Position numbers and translations under genes: made by a program
NCBI GenBank assembly: GCA_007449985.2
Contig: VIIQ02000595.1
Location: 357,501-421,500, forward strand
Source of the DNA: Desmodesmus armatus
Taxonomy: Eukaryota; Chlorophyta; Chlorophyceae; Sphaeropleales; Scenedesmaceae
Direction: 5' to 3'
DNA: 64,000 bases
The notes under the pieces: generated by a model
The model's database searches: none
Told to the model about the DNA's origin: nothing
Seen by the model: the letters and a program-made list of their open reading frames with translations, nothing else
Shown here: positions 41,281-53,236 of the stretch, in pieces
Layout of the letters: each line of letters opens with the position of its first letter
How positions within the stretch are numbered: position 1 is the stretch's first letter

Positions 41281-43060
41281 CAGGAAGGTGCTGCTGGTGG
41301 CTTCTTTGGAAGCAGGGTGTCAATGCTGCTGCAGCTCAAACAGCAGCAGCTACAAGTGCAGCGGCAGCATGTCCTGGCGCAGAAAAGGCAGCAGCTCTAC
41401 AGGTAAGGATGCAGCAAATATCTTGCAACTCTTTTGCAAGCTGTATACTTCGCTTCTGACAGCTGCGTGTTTGTCACCAGGCACACCTGCATGCCTGCTG
41501 ACTCACAGTCATTCGATCAGGCAACAGGCTGCGTAACATCGCCGATCAGCGGTATCTTTCCCCTCTTCCCCTTCTACCCCCCTTGTCCACGCAGGTACAC
41601 AGTCACTGAAGACGGCAGCTCAATCAAGCAGCAGCCGACCCAGGCCCGCATCAGCCCACTGAAACAAGCCTCCTTCCCCTTGGCCAAGCAGCAAGAGGCA
41701 CAACCTGGCCTCATCACCAATGGCAGCCTGCCCGCCGGGGGCGCTCTGCAGCTGCCAGGCTCACCAAGTGCACAGCAGCTGCAGGAGCGGCAGCAGCAGC
41801 AGGGGTCTGTGCCTCTGCCAGTCAGCACGGAGACAGGGCAACCCCTCTCGCAAACACCTCCGCAGCAGCAGCAGCAGCAGCCACTCACCCCGGCCACCCC
41901 AGTGGCTGCACAGGGTGCAGCTGGCCCCAGTGGCATCCCACAGGACCCCAGCCGGGGCTTGTGCCTGTCCGTCTTCCTGTACTGCTGTAGCAGGAATGAG
42001 TTCCTCAGTCTGACCTGGCAGCTGGGCTTGGCGCCTTCAGCGCTGCGGTGTGTCAGCAAGGTGGCTGATGCTGACATGGTGCTGCATGTGAAGCCAGCCA
42101 AGGGCCACCGGCACTTCCAGTATGAGGAGGTGGGGTGGGGTTTTGGGTTTTGTGAACCCTGGTGCAGCAGCAGTGGGATGGGATGGGTGAAGTCAGGGTA
42201 GCCTGCTAGCTGCATGGGTGGCGGCTGTATGGATGCTTGGCTTGCGTGATGGCAGGTTCAGTGGGAGGCGGCGCAGATGTGTTGTGCTGCAGGCCAGACG
42301 GATACTGAGCGGTATTGTGCGGCAGGGCATGTAGTAACACGGGTGTTTGCTCAGTTTTCAGTGCTGTCTTTGCTGTGAGTGCGTGCCAGCATGTGGTACA
42401 CACGGACACACAGCACAGTGGCCTCGTAAAAGCACAAAGTGGTGTGCTTTGACAATTGCTTTGCATCAACCACTTCTGTGTGCTCTTTGTGTGATGTCTG
42501 TGCTGCATGTGCTGTGTGTGCTGCGTGTGCTGTGTGTGCTGTTCAGTATCGAGCTCAGGCAGCAGAGAAAGGCATCCCATTCATCGACCTGAAGAACCTC
42601 AGCCTGCTGGAGCTGCAGCTGTACCTGCTGCCAGTGTTCAGGTAAGACAGCAGGCCGTGCTGCCAAGCTCCTTTTGGCTGGTGTCTGATGCAGAGCTCAT
42701 GCAGAGTGTGGGAGGAAATACATGGGGTATACAGCCTAAATGCTGTTGCTTTTACTGGCAAACAGCGCTGCTGACTTCGTGCTGTGGTCAATGAGTATGG
42801 GTTTGTCAGTGTTGCCCTTGTATCAGCGGGGGTCTACTGCTGGTCAGCCAGCCGCACACACTCAGTGCCCAGCCGCTTTGGCTTCCCTCAACCAACAATT
42901 GACTGCTTTTCTCAGCATTGTCCCACCCACAACGACTTTGTTTTGCCACAGGCTGTATGCTGGTGAGCTGTCCCCACGGGACCTGCTGCTGCGCAAGAAG
43001 CGCCGGGGGCCTAAGAAGCGTTATGAAAGCATCAAACTGCCGCCCAGCCGGTCCAGCTAA
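40579..43060 (+). CDS. Protein with ycf45-like (R3H-associated) C-terminal domain
   Basis: Four exons join in frame to 520 residues: 40579-41402, 41595-42129, 42547-42641, 42952-43060. The first ~380 residues are low-complexity (Ala, Gln, Ser, Pro), including a poly-Ala tract from a CAG repeat. The conserved part is C-terminal. It reads GLCLSVFLYCCSRNEFLSLT, then VSKVADADMVLHVKP, AAEKGIPFIDLKNLSLLELQ and a basic tail KKRRGPKKRYESIKLPP. This pattern (strand-Ser-Arg start, ADAD-x-VL, then a GIP-I-x-L block) resembles the C-terminal region of plastid/cyanobacterial ycf45-type proteins. The AAA ATPase that normally precedes it is absent, and there is no room upstream for it. The function is unknown; a plastid location is possible but not shown. 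The first in-frame ATG is used; an intron inside the first 70 codons cannot be excluded. Confidence 0.6.
41238..41283. repeat. CAG microsatellite coding for poly-Ala
   Basis: About 14 CAG units in the first exon of the ycf45-like-domain gene, read as GCA (Ala). Confidence 0.85.
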
Positions 43061-43266
43061 TGATGTGGCATGCCTGCAGCAATGTGGTGTGCTGGCCTGC
43101 TTCCCTGAGCGCTACAGTACTGTTGCATGCTGGTGCCCTGGTGAGTGGCAGGGCCTATCGACAGCTGGGGCTTGCCACAGGCGCTGCGTTAGCATCATAC
43201 GATGGTCAAGGGCCCATACAGCGCTGAGATATCGCGTTTGCCCGTGCTTCTTGCATATTTATGAGG

Positions 43267-43305
43267 TGTAACTCTTCTCTGTCCCAGCAGAGCTGGGACA
43301 GAGAA
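43267..43305 (+). terminator. Polyadenylation signal followed by a 14-bp hairpin
   Basis: TGTAA (43267-43271) lies about 207 nt past the stop codon of the ycf45-like-domain gene. Three bases later a perfect 14-bp inverted repeat TTCTCTGTCCCAGC / GCTGGGACAGAGAA (43275-43288 and 43292-43305) with a 3-nt loop begins. A further TTCTCTGTCC copy lies at 43317-43326. Confidence 0.5.
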
Positions 43306-43879
43306 CTGCACTGCAGTTCTCTGTCCTGCACTGCGCAAACAGCAGAAGGCGGCGGTGGGTGCTATCTTTCTTGAAACAAGCCACTTAATGACCGATTGCC
43401 TTGTTCAGGTGATCAGCACAGCGACAGCGCACACTGGCCTTTGCCCAGGATCAGCTGCTGGTAGTGGTGGGTGGGACTGATGTGAATGGGACCGCAGAGG
43501 GTGATCTGATCTTTGCAAGTCCTCCTGAAGCTGCAGCCCTCTGTTGCGCTCCCTTTCGCGGCCTGGTCCGTCACCTCACACTTGTGCCGTTCTCGCGTCA
43601 CACTGTCACCCGCACTGCAGGCGCGAGAAGCTGTCAGCAGCACACAGCAGATGTGTAGCAGCAAGTGCGACGTCGAAGTCCAGGACGTTTTCTGAGTCAG
43701 CCTTACAGACATTGAGCTTATCTAATACGGTCCAGCTTGAGGCGCAGTTCCTGCCTGATCGTCGCTTGAGAAAGACATCAATTTCCTTCAAGCTGATCAA
43801 AAGCAAATAAGTGCGATCGCACCACTACTGGGCTACAGTAGTACTTTCCACACACACTGGTCGCTGTCGCTCCGGCCCG

Positions 43880-46800
43880 ATGGGCAGGACAGCGCGCAGC
43901 AGCGCACTACTGCTGCTTCTGTTTAGCTTGTTTAATGTGTCTGTTGCTCAAGGTGCGTGAGGGGCTGCTGAAACAACAGCAGCACTAGCGGTCCCAGTCG
44001 TGCTGCTGTCATCTGCATGCTATCTGCTTTCCATCCGTCAACCCTCCGCGGATGCTGATGCTACAAAAGTAGCTGGACATATTATTATGTGTACGATTCG
44101 GTGTCGGTGTCTGCTGCAGATGCACTTGCAACCATGCAAGAGGACCCAGCTAGCAGAAGCTGCTCCTTGTACTTTGTGGTCAGACCCAATCAAGCGCCAG
44201 TCACTTGTGACAAGGTGCTGCAAACGTTCACTCTCAGCCAAAAGGAGCTGGAAACGCTGAACCCAGGCATGAAGTGTGCACCAGGACAGCCTGTTTCCAG
44301 GGGAACGTTGATGTGTGTCAAAGGTGGGTGTGCAGTGTTTATGAAATTTCATAAACAGGAAGCTGATGCACTCCCCCAATAGCCTGGCAACTAGTATTTG
44401 GAAACGGGGCAAGCACGACCATGGTGTGCTTATGAGCCCTCAAAGAGCTTGGTATCACCAGTTGCAGGGGTTTTGCAGCAGATCAGCCAGCATCCTGGCC
44501 ATACATGCAGCAGGACACAGCAACACAACATGAGCCATGCACAGCATGATGCCCTTTGCGCAAAACCGTTTCTGTTGGCAGCTGGGGCTATATCGAACCT
44601 AGCAGCAATGCAGTGCAAGTTTGTGGGTGCTTACGAATATTTGGCAGCCAAGCAGCAGAGGTCCCTGATCAGCACCAGCGTGTCTTTCTTTTAGAAGCTG
44701 CCGCGGGGGGAGGGGGGGGGGGGCAACCCCCACCGGCTGGACACACACAACTCAGCCGAGTAAACCAGCCTGTCAAGCAGCAGATGCATGCAAAGGCTCA
44801 ATGCAGCCCCTGTCGACACATTCAGGTCTCTGCTGCTCCCCTGTCTGTGTTTCATATATGCTAGTAGCAGCTGGAACATGCCCCCCAGTAGGTCATGATG
44901 TGCTACCACTGCTGCAGCAGCACCGCAGTGTATGTAATGCTGCTGCAGCATGTACTTGCCAGTACAGCTGCGACTGACGCATTCCAGCGACAACCTGAGT
45001 CCCTTGTTCACCTGACACACTGCTGTTGCTGTCCTTTCTGCAGGTGGTGACAGCCCAGCTGCACAGAACGAGGCTGGGGCAAAGCCAGCAAGTGAGCCGC
45101 CTAAGCCAGATGCAGCAAAACCTGCAGGCAGCCCCAGCCCTTCGCCATCTCCCTCCCCTTCGCCATCGCCGTCCCCATCACCATCTCCCTCTCCAAAACC
45201 CTCTCCTTCACCAAGTCCCTCTCCATCCCCCTCCCCAGCCCCTGGAGCAGGTGCGGTGCCACCCCCTTGAATTATGCATGATACAAACATATCATAACAC
45301 ATACTAATTATGCTATTGATTTAGGCGGTGTCATACCCCAGCAGTGGAGTCCTAGCATGCATGCAAGACAGCTGGCTTCGCTTGAATACAAAATGCCACT
45401 GCATGCAGCAGCGGCTCTGCCCATCTAGAAGTGCCGCAGCAGGTACATGCAGCACACACGCCACCCAGCAGCAGTCCTGCAGCAACTGACGCTTTCTTTC
45501 CTCCATTCACCCCTGCCTCAATTTCTCCCTGCTGCCTGTCTGTCTGCTGACCACACAGCGGCCACAGCAACGCCAGGCAGCAGCCCTAGCCCCAGCCCCA
45601 GCCCCAGCCCAGCCCCGGGTGCTAGCCCTGTTCCTGGCGCTAGCCCCAGCCCTTCTCCTGGAGTAAGCCCCAGCCCTAGCCCTAGCCCCAGCCCCAGCCC
45701 AGCCCCCGGCAGTGAGCCCAAGCTCATGAGCATAATGCAGGGGCCTGCTGAACCAGACCCGGCAGCTGAGGAGCCCCTAGGAGAGGACTACCCCATTGAA
45801 GATTACCCCGAAGAAGGACCCGGCAACGGCACAGCACCCTCAGACGCCCCAATGCCGCCAGGAGCTAATGGTGCTAATGCTACGGCAGGTCCAGGTGTAT
45901 CCCCAAAGCCCCCTGGGCCAAATGGGGCCAATGCCTCAAGCCCGAGCCCTAGCCCCAGCCCTAGCCCTAGCCCTAGCCCCAGTCCGAAGCCGTCGGATGC
46001 TGGCGCAGCAGGAAGCAAACCAGCCGAAGCATCCAGTGCAAATGGCGGCAAGGGACTTGTGCTGGCAGTGACATTGGAGGGCCCGTGTGATATGGTCAAG
46101 CAAGTGGAGCTGGCCGCAAGTGTGAGGGAGAGCTTGCTGCAACCCAGCATGGGCACCATCCCTCAGCTGTTTGCAAAGGGAGACATTGATCCGGCAACTG
46201 AGGCAACCTGCAAGGCTGTTCAGGTTGGTGGGCTGGGGACTGAGGGTTTGCAGATTGGGGTTTGAGGGTGTAGGGCCTGGCAGTCGGCAGACTTCGTTGG
46301 GTCAGTCAGCGGGGCGAGGTACTGTGGGTGGGGTCCGAGCGACTTGTTTTGGTGTTTCAATGCTCATGCTTACAGACAGATGTGCACAAGGCTGCAAAAT
46401 AGACAGTCACAGTGTGTGCTGCATGTGTCTCGACACGTGACTTGCAACCAGCCGTCGTATGTGTTTCATGCAGCACATGCTGCATCTGCTGCGGCTTTTC
46501 AGGCAGCGGGAGCAGAGTTGGCCGTGCACGGTCACTTGACAATGCTTCAGGCAAGGTCAGCACTGGGATATTCGTCTTGCTTGCACAGGCACCTGCTGTC
46601 CGCATGCGTGCTCCTCTGCCTGTCTATCTTACTGTGACCATCTGTCCCAACTGGCGCATCGCCTGTCTGCCTGCGTGCCTGCCTGTCTCTCGCTTTCAAA
46701 CGCGTCTTCAAATCTGCAGGTAGCCGTCCTTGACAGCCCCAGCAACAGGCGCCTCCTAAGGTCCTTCGGCACAAGGCACACCAACCGCCGCCTGCTCCAA

Positions 46801-49800
46801 GCCTACAAGACCATACCCGCTAGCATCTACTCCTCTCGTGTCACTTTCTCAGCAGCCGTAACCCCGGCCCAGGCCTCAGAGGTCATGACGGCTTTGCAAA
46901 CAGCCAAGAAGGGACCAGGAGTGACACCTTTGGGGCCGGGTCCCATGATGCCTCCTGGGCCAGGTTCCATCGTGCCTCCTACGGGACCTCTGGTGCCCCC
47001 TGGAATGAGGCCCCCTGGCTTGAATGGCCTCCCTGGTGCTAATGCAAGCGCAGCCAATGGCACAGGTGTGTGTGTGTGTGTGTGTGCAGTTTGCGGGAGG
47101 GTTCCTTGAAATGTACGTAGTGCTGCTGCTTGGTGTTGTACAAGGGGGAGGAGAAGGGGTGTGCATCTACTGCCTGCTACCATGTTGTGTCATGCTTGCT
47201 GCCACTTGTTATCAACCCTGCTTGCACTCCTGCTGCCACCCCCTAGCCCTGCCTACCACCCCCACTACCACCCCTGCTGCCGCATCAGCCCTCCAAGCCC
47301 TGTGGGCGCTACGTGCAGTGCCTTGAAGCGTCCATGCATTTGAGTTAGGGCCAATTTGTCACACCCAGTTAGGGTCGTGATTGTGGACAGCATGTAGTGC
47401 ACATGTGGTATCCAGCAGCCATACCCACGCATGCAACCCAACAGCAAGTCTGAGAGCTGACCTGCCCCCTTGGCCCCTACTTCCCCTGCCTGCCTGCCAC
47501 CCCTGCTGTCACCTCAGGCCCCCTTGGCCCTATGGGTCCCCTCGGTCCCATGGGTCCTCTCGGCCCATGGGCCCTATGGGCATGAGGCCCCCAGGCAGCC
47601 CAGGAGGTCTACCCACACCCCCAGGAGGCCCAGCAGCCAATGCAGCAGGTGCAGCAGGCACATCTCCATCACCCTCCCCAGCTCCTGGAGCAGCCAATGC
47701 AACAGGTGCAAGCTCCTCCCCGAGCCCTGGCACCTCCCCATCCTCATCTCCCAGCCCCTCCCCAAGCCCGGGCACTTCCCCATCCCCATCTCCCAGCCCA
47801 GGGACCTCCCCATCTCCCAGCCCCAGCCCTGCTGCTGATGGTGCGCCAGGGGCTAGCCCCAGCCCGGCCCCCGGACACCGGCACCTGCTACAAGACCCTA
47901 AACCTGATGATGAGCCCCAACCGGAAGACATTCCGGAGGGAGAAGAGGAAGAATACATCCCAGAAGACGAGCTGGCCGCAGATGGCGCCAACGCGACTGC
48001 ATCAGCATCTGCAGGCCCCAATGGGGTTACTGTCAGCACCTCTACCTCTGGAAATGCCACTGCTGCTGCCAATGCAACGGCAGGCAATGTGACAGCAGGG
48101 GTGACATCTGGCCCTCCAGGTGGCTCAGCCTCGATGACTAAGCCCGGCCCACCCGGCCCAACAGGCCCAATGCCAACCAATGCACCTGGGCCAGCTGGAG
48201 CAGCAGCACTTTCGAATGTGGAGCCTGCTGCTGTGACCATGTGCGGGCAGTTCTGCACGAAGAATGCGGACAAGCTGCTGGCTGTGGGTGAGTGTGAGGC
48301 TCAGCTGCGGCAGTTGGGTTGAGTCATGCTGGCGCTGTGTTTGTGGTTGGCCAATCATCGGGGCAAAGGCACCAGCTTCCAGCCCCATCGCGAAAACCTA
48401 TTGTGTACATGGATCTGTTTCGAACAGCGCCGCTTTTCCAGGCATCGCATACTACTACTAGAACTGGTGATGCAGCTGTAGGAAGAGTTACGCATCATGG
48501 TGCAACATGGGTTTCAGGGAGGCACTGCCCATGTACCCTGCACCAACCTGAACAACACTAAGCTCAGGCACAGAATCTAGCTACTCATTGCTGCTTTCCG
48601 CCTCCTCTGTGTCTGTGTGTCACTCTCAGGCATCTACAAGCCAGGCCCTGTCTCACCCACTTCCACACCCACACCTTCCAGCCCACCTCTCCCCTCCCCT
48701 CCTACACCAACCAAGCCCGAGAGCCCCCCTGCAGCTGCTGCCTTCCCAACCAAGGGGCCTCTTGCAGCGGTTCCTGGGGAGAGCAGCTTTGATGGCTGTG
48801 CCCCAGGCTGTGCACTGTGCCTCACAGAGGATAAGACAACGTGCCTGTCGTGCATGGATGTGCACACCTACAGCAACGTCAACGGCACTTGCGTCTGCGG
48901 GGCTGGCAAGGGAGGAAGCAGCTGCACCCTTTGCGAGGTGTGTCGACCTGTCCTGCACTCACTTGCATCTTGGCTCATGGGTATGAGTTGCACATGGACA
49001 TGAATATACAGGCATACTTGCAGCGACATCATGCGCAGCTGCTACACAGGGCATTGCACCCCAGGTAGCATTTGTGTATGAACCATGGTTTCCTGCGTGC
49101 AGCTTTGAGCATACAGTATGCTGCATACTTATCCTGGGAGTTCCAAACACACTTGAGACTTTGTTGGTGATGCAACGTTTGAATCGTGACTTTGCGCCTA
49201 GCCTGAGCCGGTTGCACCCCTCCTCCTTCCTCTGCGCCTCTCCTACACGATGTCTGCAGGTTGGCACCTACAGCACTGGTGGAACTAAGGCAGACCCCAT
49301 GCCAGAGTGCAAGCCCTGCAGGTGCGACAGCCGGGACATACATGCCGCAGGTGTTATCAAGAGACCTACCCAGTACTATTGTGACTGTTACGCAGTGCGC
49401 CAATGCTAGGCTATGCTGAGCAAGGCTCTTCAGCTGTTGTTTAACCTCGTCTGTGCTGCATGGTGCTCCACTCCTACTCTGCGGCATTGACATGATGTTG
49501 GTGTTGGTGTACCGCAGGACTGGGTTCAGCACCAACGGCCCTGGTGCAACGGCTGTCACGGAGTGCACTGGTGAGTGCTTGTGATGTTGCTGTGTGTGTA
49601 TGCATGCTCTGTAATAACAGCTGGGCAGCTCGGTTTGTGTTGCTGAGGGCTTCACTCAATTGTGCCAAGTCAAATTCTGGAGAGTAGCAAGATACCCAGA
49701 GTAGCAAGATTCCAACCGGCATGTTGAAACCTGTGCTGTTCAGTGCTGTGACGGCGGTCTGCTCTGACATGCTGTGACTGCAACCTCATGTGCTGTGTGT

Positions 49801-50782
49801 CATGCTGTGGCGTGCTGTGTGCCCGCAGCTTGCGATGCCGACGAGGGCTTCACCTGCCTGGCAACAGCATGCATGAAGTTGGAGGAACTGGCGGTCAAAA
49901 CAGCACAAGCAGCAGCAAGGGCCGTCCTAAACCCACGGTCCAACGGCACAGGCTCGCCTTCCGCTACACCCTCCACCCCCTCCAAGCCTGGGGGACCAGG
50001 TCCCCAGTCTATGCCAGGGCCCCTACCATCCATACTGCCAAGGCCATCCATACTGCCAGGAGGCAGGCGGCTGCGGCAAGCTGCGACGACTAGCAGCTGC
50101 CCTGTGGGGACCTATCAAGCTGATGGTGGGGTGTTGGACCCTGAGAGTGATCCAGCAGAGGAGCCGGGACCTGCAGTGCCTCAGGGCTGTCAAGCTTGCC
50201 CTGAGGGCTCTAGCACTCCGGGGCCTGGCGCTATGAGTGAGGACGACTGCACAGGTGGGCGACATAGTGCTATGATGAGGTTCATGATCGTTTTGTTGAT
50301 GTTTATGAACGGGGTACTGGAATGGCCAGGTGGGGAGAGTGTGGCGGTTGTGAAGCAGTGCTCGGTGGCCTTTCATCGCCAGGGCAGGGGCAGTGAGAGT
50401 GGTGTTCAATCACAGCACAACGCAGCAAAGCGCAGCACAGCACAGGTAGCATAGGCAGCAGTTGTGATCTCATAGATTGGATCTAGGCGCCAGTGAAATG
50501 GGGTTTTGTGCCTATGCTGTGCATGTGTTGGCGACCTTGCTCATAGATGGATGCGTGTGGAGTTCGTCAGAGTGACCTCAGCTTCCACACAGAGACAGCA
50601 ATGTCAGGGCAGCTGTACAAACAGTCACCGTCCACTTCAAATTATAAACTCCTGCTGCTGATTGACATCTTCTGCTTGCTGTGTTGCTTTTGATGTTGTC
50701 GTCTGTGCTGTTGCTGCCTGTTGCAGTCTGCGCGGCCGGTTACGGCTGCTCTGCATGTGTTGTGCGGTTAGGCGGCAGGTAG
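43880..50782 (+). CDS. Secreted LysM, SP-repeat (HRGP), collagen-like and Cys-rich extracellular protein
   Basis: Eleven exons join in frame to about 1030 residues: 43880-43952, 44120-44323, 45044-45250, 45559-46223, 46720-47065, 47595-48287, 48630-48937, 49260-49321, 49518-49570, 49829-50254, 50727-50782. Residues 1-23 form a signal peptide ending SVAQ. A LysM-like domain follows (CSLYFVVRPNQAPVTCDKVL ... LNPGMKCAPGQPV), a fold that binds N-acetylglucosamine polymers. Then come SPSP runs typical of hydroxyproline-rich cell-wall proteins, a short globular block (LVLAVTLEGPCDMVKQVELA), a Gly-Pro-rich collagen-like stretch, more SP repeats, an acidic segment, and Cys-rich ephrin-receptor/GCC2-like repeats (VGTYSTGG...CKPC, SCPVGTYQADGG...CQACPEGSSTPGPG). 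Many NGT/NAS/NAT sites suit N-glycosylation. A role in the extracellular matrix or wall is inferred. The last exon is read to a TAG; further exons toward a hydrophobic segment at 51340-51500 cannot be excluded. The acceptor of exon 6 was chosen for phase. Confidence 0.78.
44704..44724 (+). repeat. Poly-G tract in intron 2 of the LysM gene
   Basis: Several G runs, one of about 12, on the transcribed sense strand; a potential G-quadruplex in the pre-mRNA. Confidence 0.65.
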
Positions 50783-51113
50783 AGGCCCCAGCTGCGATGG
50801 AGCTTGCTGTTGACCCTGCCAGGCACTACTCGCAGCTGTTGAGTCTCACGATGTGACTTGACATCATGGCATGCACACTCCTCCATGGGGAGCTTGATTG
50901 CACATGCAACAGCACTGCAAAAACGAGAGGCCAGCCGCAGTGCTCAGCCTGCAGCGCCTCAGCACAAAACAGCAGTCCTGTAGCCCTCAGCACAGGCTCA
51001 GCACAGGGCAGCAGGCCTGCAGCAGGCCTGCAGCCTTCAGCACAGCCTCAGCACACCGGCAGGGGCGGTCTGAAGTGGGGTACGCACCTGGTATACCTGC
51101 TGCATGTCACCAT

Positions 51114-51118
51114 TGTAA
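51114..51118 (+). terminator. Candidate polyadenylation signal (TGTAA) of the LysM gene
   Basis: TGTAA about 330 nt past the TAG chosen as the end of the LysM protein. Confidence 0.3.
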
Positions 51119-51311
51119 GTAGCCGCAACAGGGTTGAGGTGTGACATGCGCGATGGTGGTGGTTTGTGCGGTTGGTCTGTCTGCAAGTGAGTGATTGCCA
51201 AGTGACCAGGCCTAGCTCACTGGGTGAAGGCCAGTGTTCTGAAGGCACATGATGCCGTTGTCGTGGTGTGTTGCCTGCCCCTGCATGCCTTACAGACCAC
51301 CTGAGTGATTC

Positions 51312-51527
51312 TTGACCTATTCTTGTGCATGCCAAGATCGGGCAGCCTGTGCGGCTGCATCTGCATTTGTTGTTGCTCTGGTTTTTACCCTAGGCTTGGC
51401 CTTGGATCAAGGGCCGAAACCGTATAGCTGTCTAGTTGTTCCTACACCCTCAGTGAGTCACTTGGTGGGACTGATTGCTTTGTTCACTGCGGCTGGGATT
51501 GCGCAGACTTGGGCATTTAGGGAGTGA
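51312..51527 (+). other. Open frame with two hydrophobic segments, status unclear
   Basis: The frame reads AACAAASAFVVALVFTLGLA, then a polar linker, then HLVGLIALFTAAGIAQTWAF and a stop. The two stretches look like membrane helices. A CAAG acceptor at 51336-51339 could make this a terminal exon of the LysM gene or a separate small gene, but phase does not match the chosen last exon. Confidence 0.3.
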
Positions 51528-52273
51528 GGCTGGGGCTCTAATTGCCCATGGGACGATAGGTTTCAATTGGTGTGTTAGCAACTACTAGTGGCATGCTGTT
51601 GATACTTCCACTGGTGGTTAGGCTGGGAGCGTGCTGAGGGACACCCTGCATGGTCTCTGCTTAGAGGTCAACGGGCAGGCAAGGTCACCAGTTCACACAA
51701 TGTTGCTGGCTGAGTGTGGCTACCCTTAGCAGCTGCACACATGTGCAGAGTGGCTACTTGTGCCGAACCTCCAGGCTTGTCGCCCCGCGGTTCCCAAGTG
51801 CACTGTACAAGCTGCAAGGTGCAAGGAGGGAAAATGCAGACTCACCAACAAAGCTGGCCAACCAGGCTGCCAGAACATGCTATGGGAGTGTCTCAGGGCC
51901 TGCCAGTGCTTGCCCACCCGTCACCGTTGACAGGATGGTAATGCACGTTCAATTTAAGTTGGAGTTGGATTGCCAACCGTAGAGCACTTGGGCTTTGGGC
52001 ACTGTGTATCTGTGGTGCATCCCCATGCCTTACGTGGGTCCCACTCTTTTTTCGTCATCAGGTGTTGAGCTAGCTCCGACGATTTGTACAGGAAAGGGTC
52101 ACAGCTTGTTGAGCAAGCGGAGCGGCATGTTGATAGTTGCATGGTATGCTGGCAGTGATGCACTGAATGCAGCACATCGAGTGTTGTGTGTGTGCGAGTG
52201 TGCTACACACATTAGTATTATGGAATGAGTGTGACTGTGTGACAATGAAACTGGCCTTTGCAGCTTGTGCTGT

Positions 52274-52549
52274 TCATTTTCTGCGCAAAGTGTGTAACTC
52301 CAACCAATCCATGCGAGCAATCAGGTGAGGCTGAACGTCTGGCAGGCTGATCTCAATGACAGTCCCTCTTTTTTGTGCCTGCAACGTCCCACATGACATA
52401 GAAAAGTAACAGCCAAGGATGATTGGAAACACCACCAACATTCGCTTCTGGATGGTCACACAGATTATCGCATGTGCTCGTCGCGCAAGAGACATGAGTG
52501 CTGCTGGCGATATGCGGCTCAGTACATCATTGCGTGACAAGCTTTGCAT
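52274..52549 (-). other. Short open frame, 91 codons, unrecognised
   Basis: It starts with ATG (MQSLSRNDVLSRISPAAL) and contains one hydrophobic segment (MLVVFPIILGCYFSM). No family was recognised and no splice partners were found. The rest of 51.6-53.2 kb shows no supportable gene. Confidence 0.25.
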
Positions 52550-53236
52550 GATGGATCAGAGTCTTCTGCCCAACTTCACCAGTAACAAGTAGGGCCAGTA
52601 AAGTAAGACACCTTGAGTCCTCATGGGTTGACACGTGAATTTAGACCAGTTCTTGAGATTTGAGTATCCTTGCACTCAATGCAGTTTTGAGATCCTTGGT
52701 AGTTGCCCAGCACATAAATTGCGAGACCACTGCAGCTGTGTTGGTTGATGTTTCAGGAATGGTTGAGATCAATAGTCTCACGGCCTGACATAGACCTCAG
52801 ACCTGCATGCTGGGACATGTCCCAGCATGGACAGGCTGGCTGGGACAGACGAGCTTTGAAACTGAACACACATGCTTGTTGTTGTGTTATTCACACCACA
52901 TTTGCCATGTGGTTGCAGCATCCTTTTTGAAGCTTGCGATTTCTTGAAAGCTGGCTTTGCTGGGCCCATCACCGTACTTCGAGAACGTCCTGTCCCAAAG
53001 TACACTGTGTAGTGCCTGTACACAAAGCTTGCCCTCCAAGGGCCGGGAGGCTTATCGACATACATATTTAATCAACGTATTTTGGAATTATTCTTTGAAC
53101 AGCACCAGCGGCTCCTACCCCCAAGTCCGTTTCTGCTTGACTACGTGCCTACACCGCAGGATTCACTGGCTTGAATCGTTCTTTCAACGATACGCCTTGG
53201 TATTTAGCCGCAGTTGCAGCGTCATCAGCAACAGCA

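Noticed and set aside
47530..48273. 247-codon minus-strand frame rich in Gly and Asp
   Set aside because: Reverse reading of the SPSP/collagen-like exon of the LysM gene.
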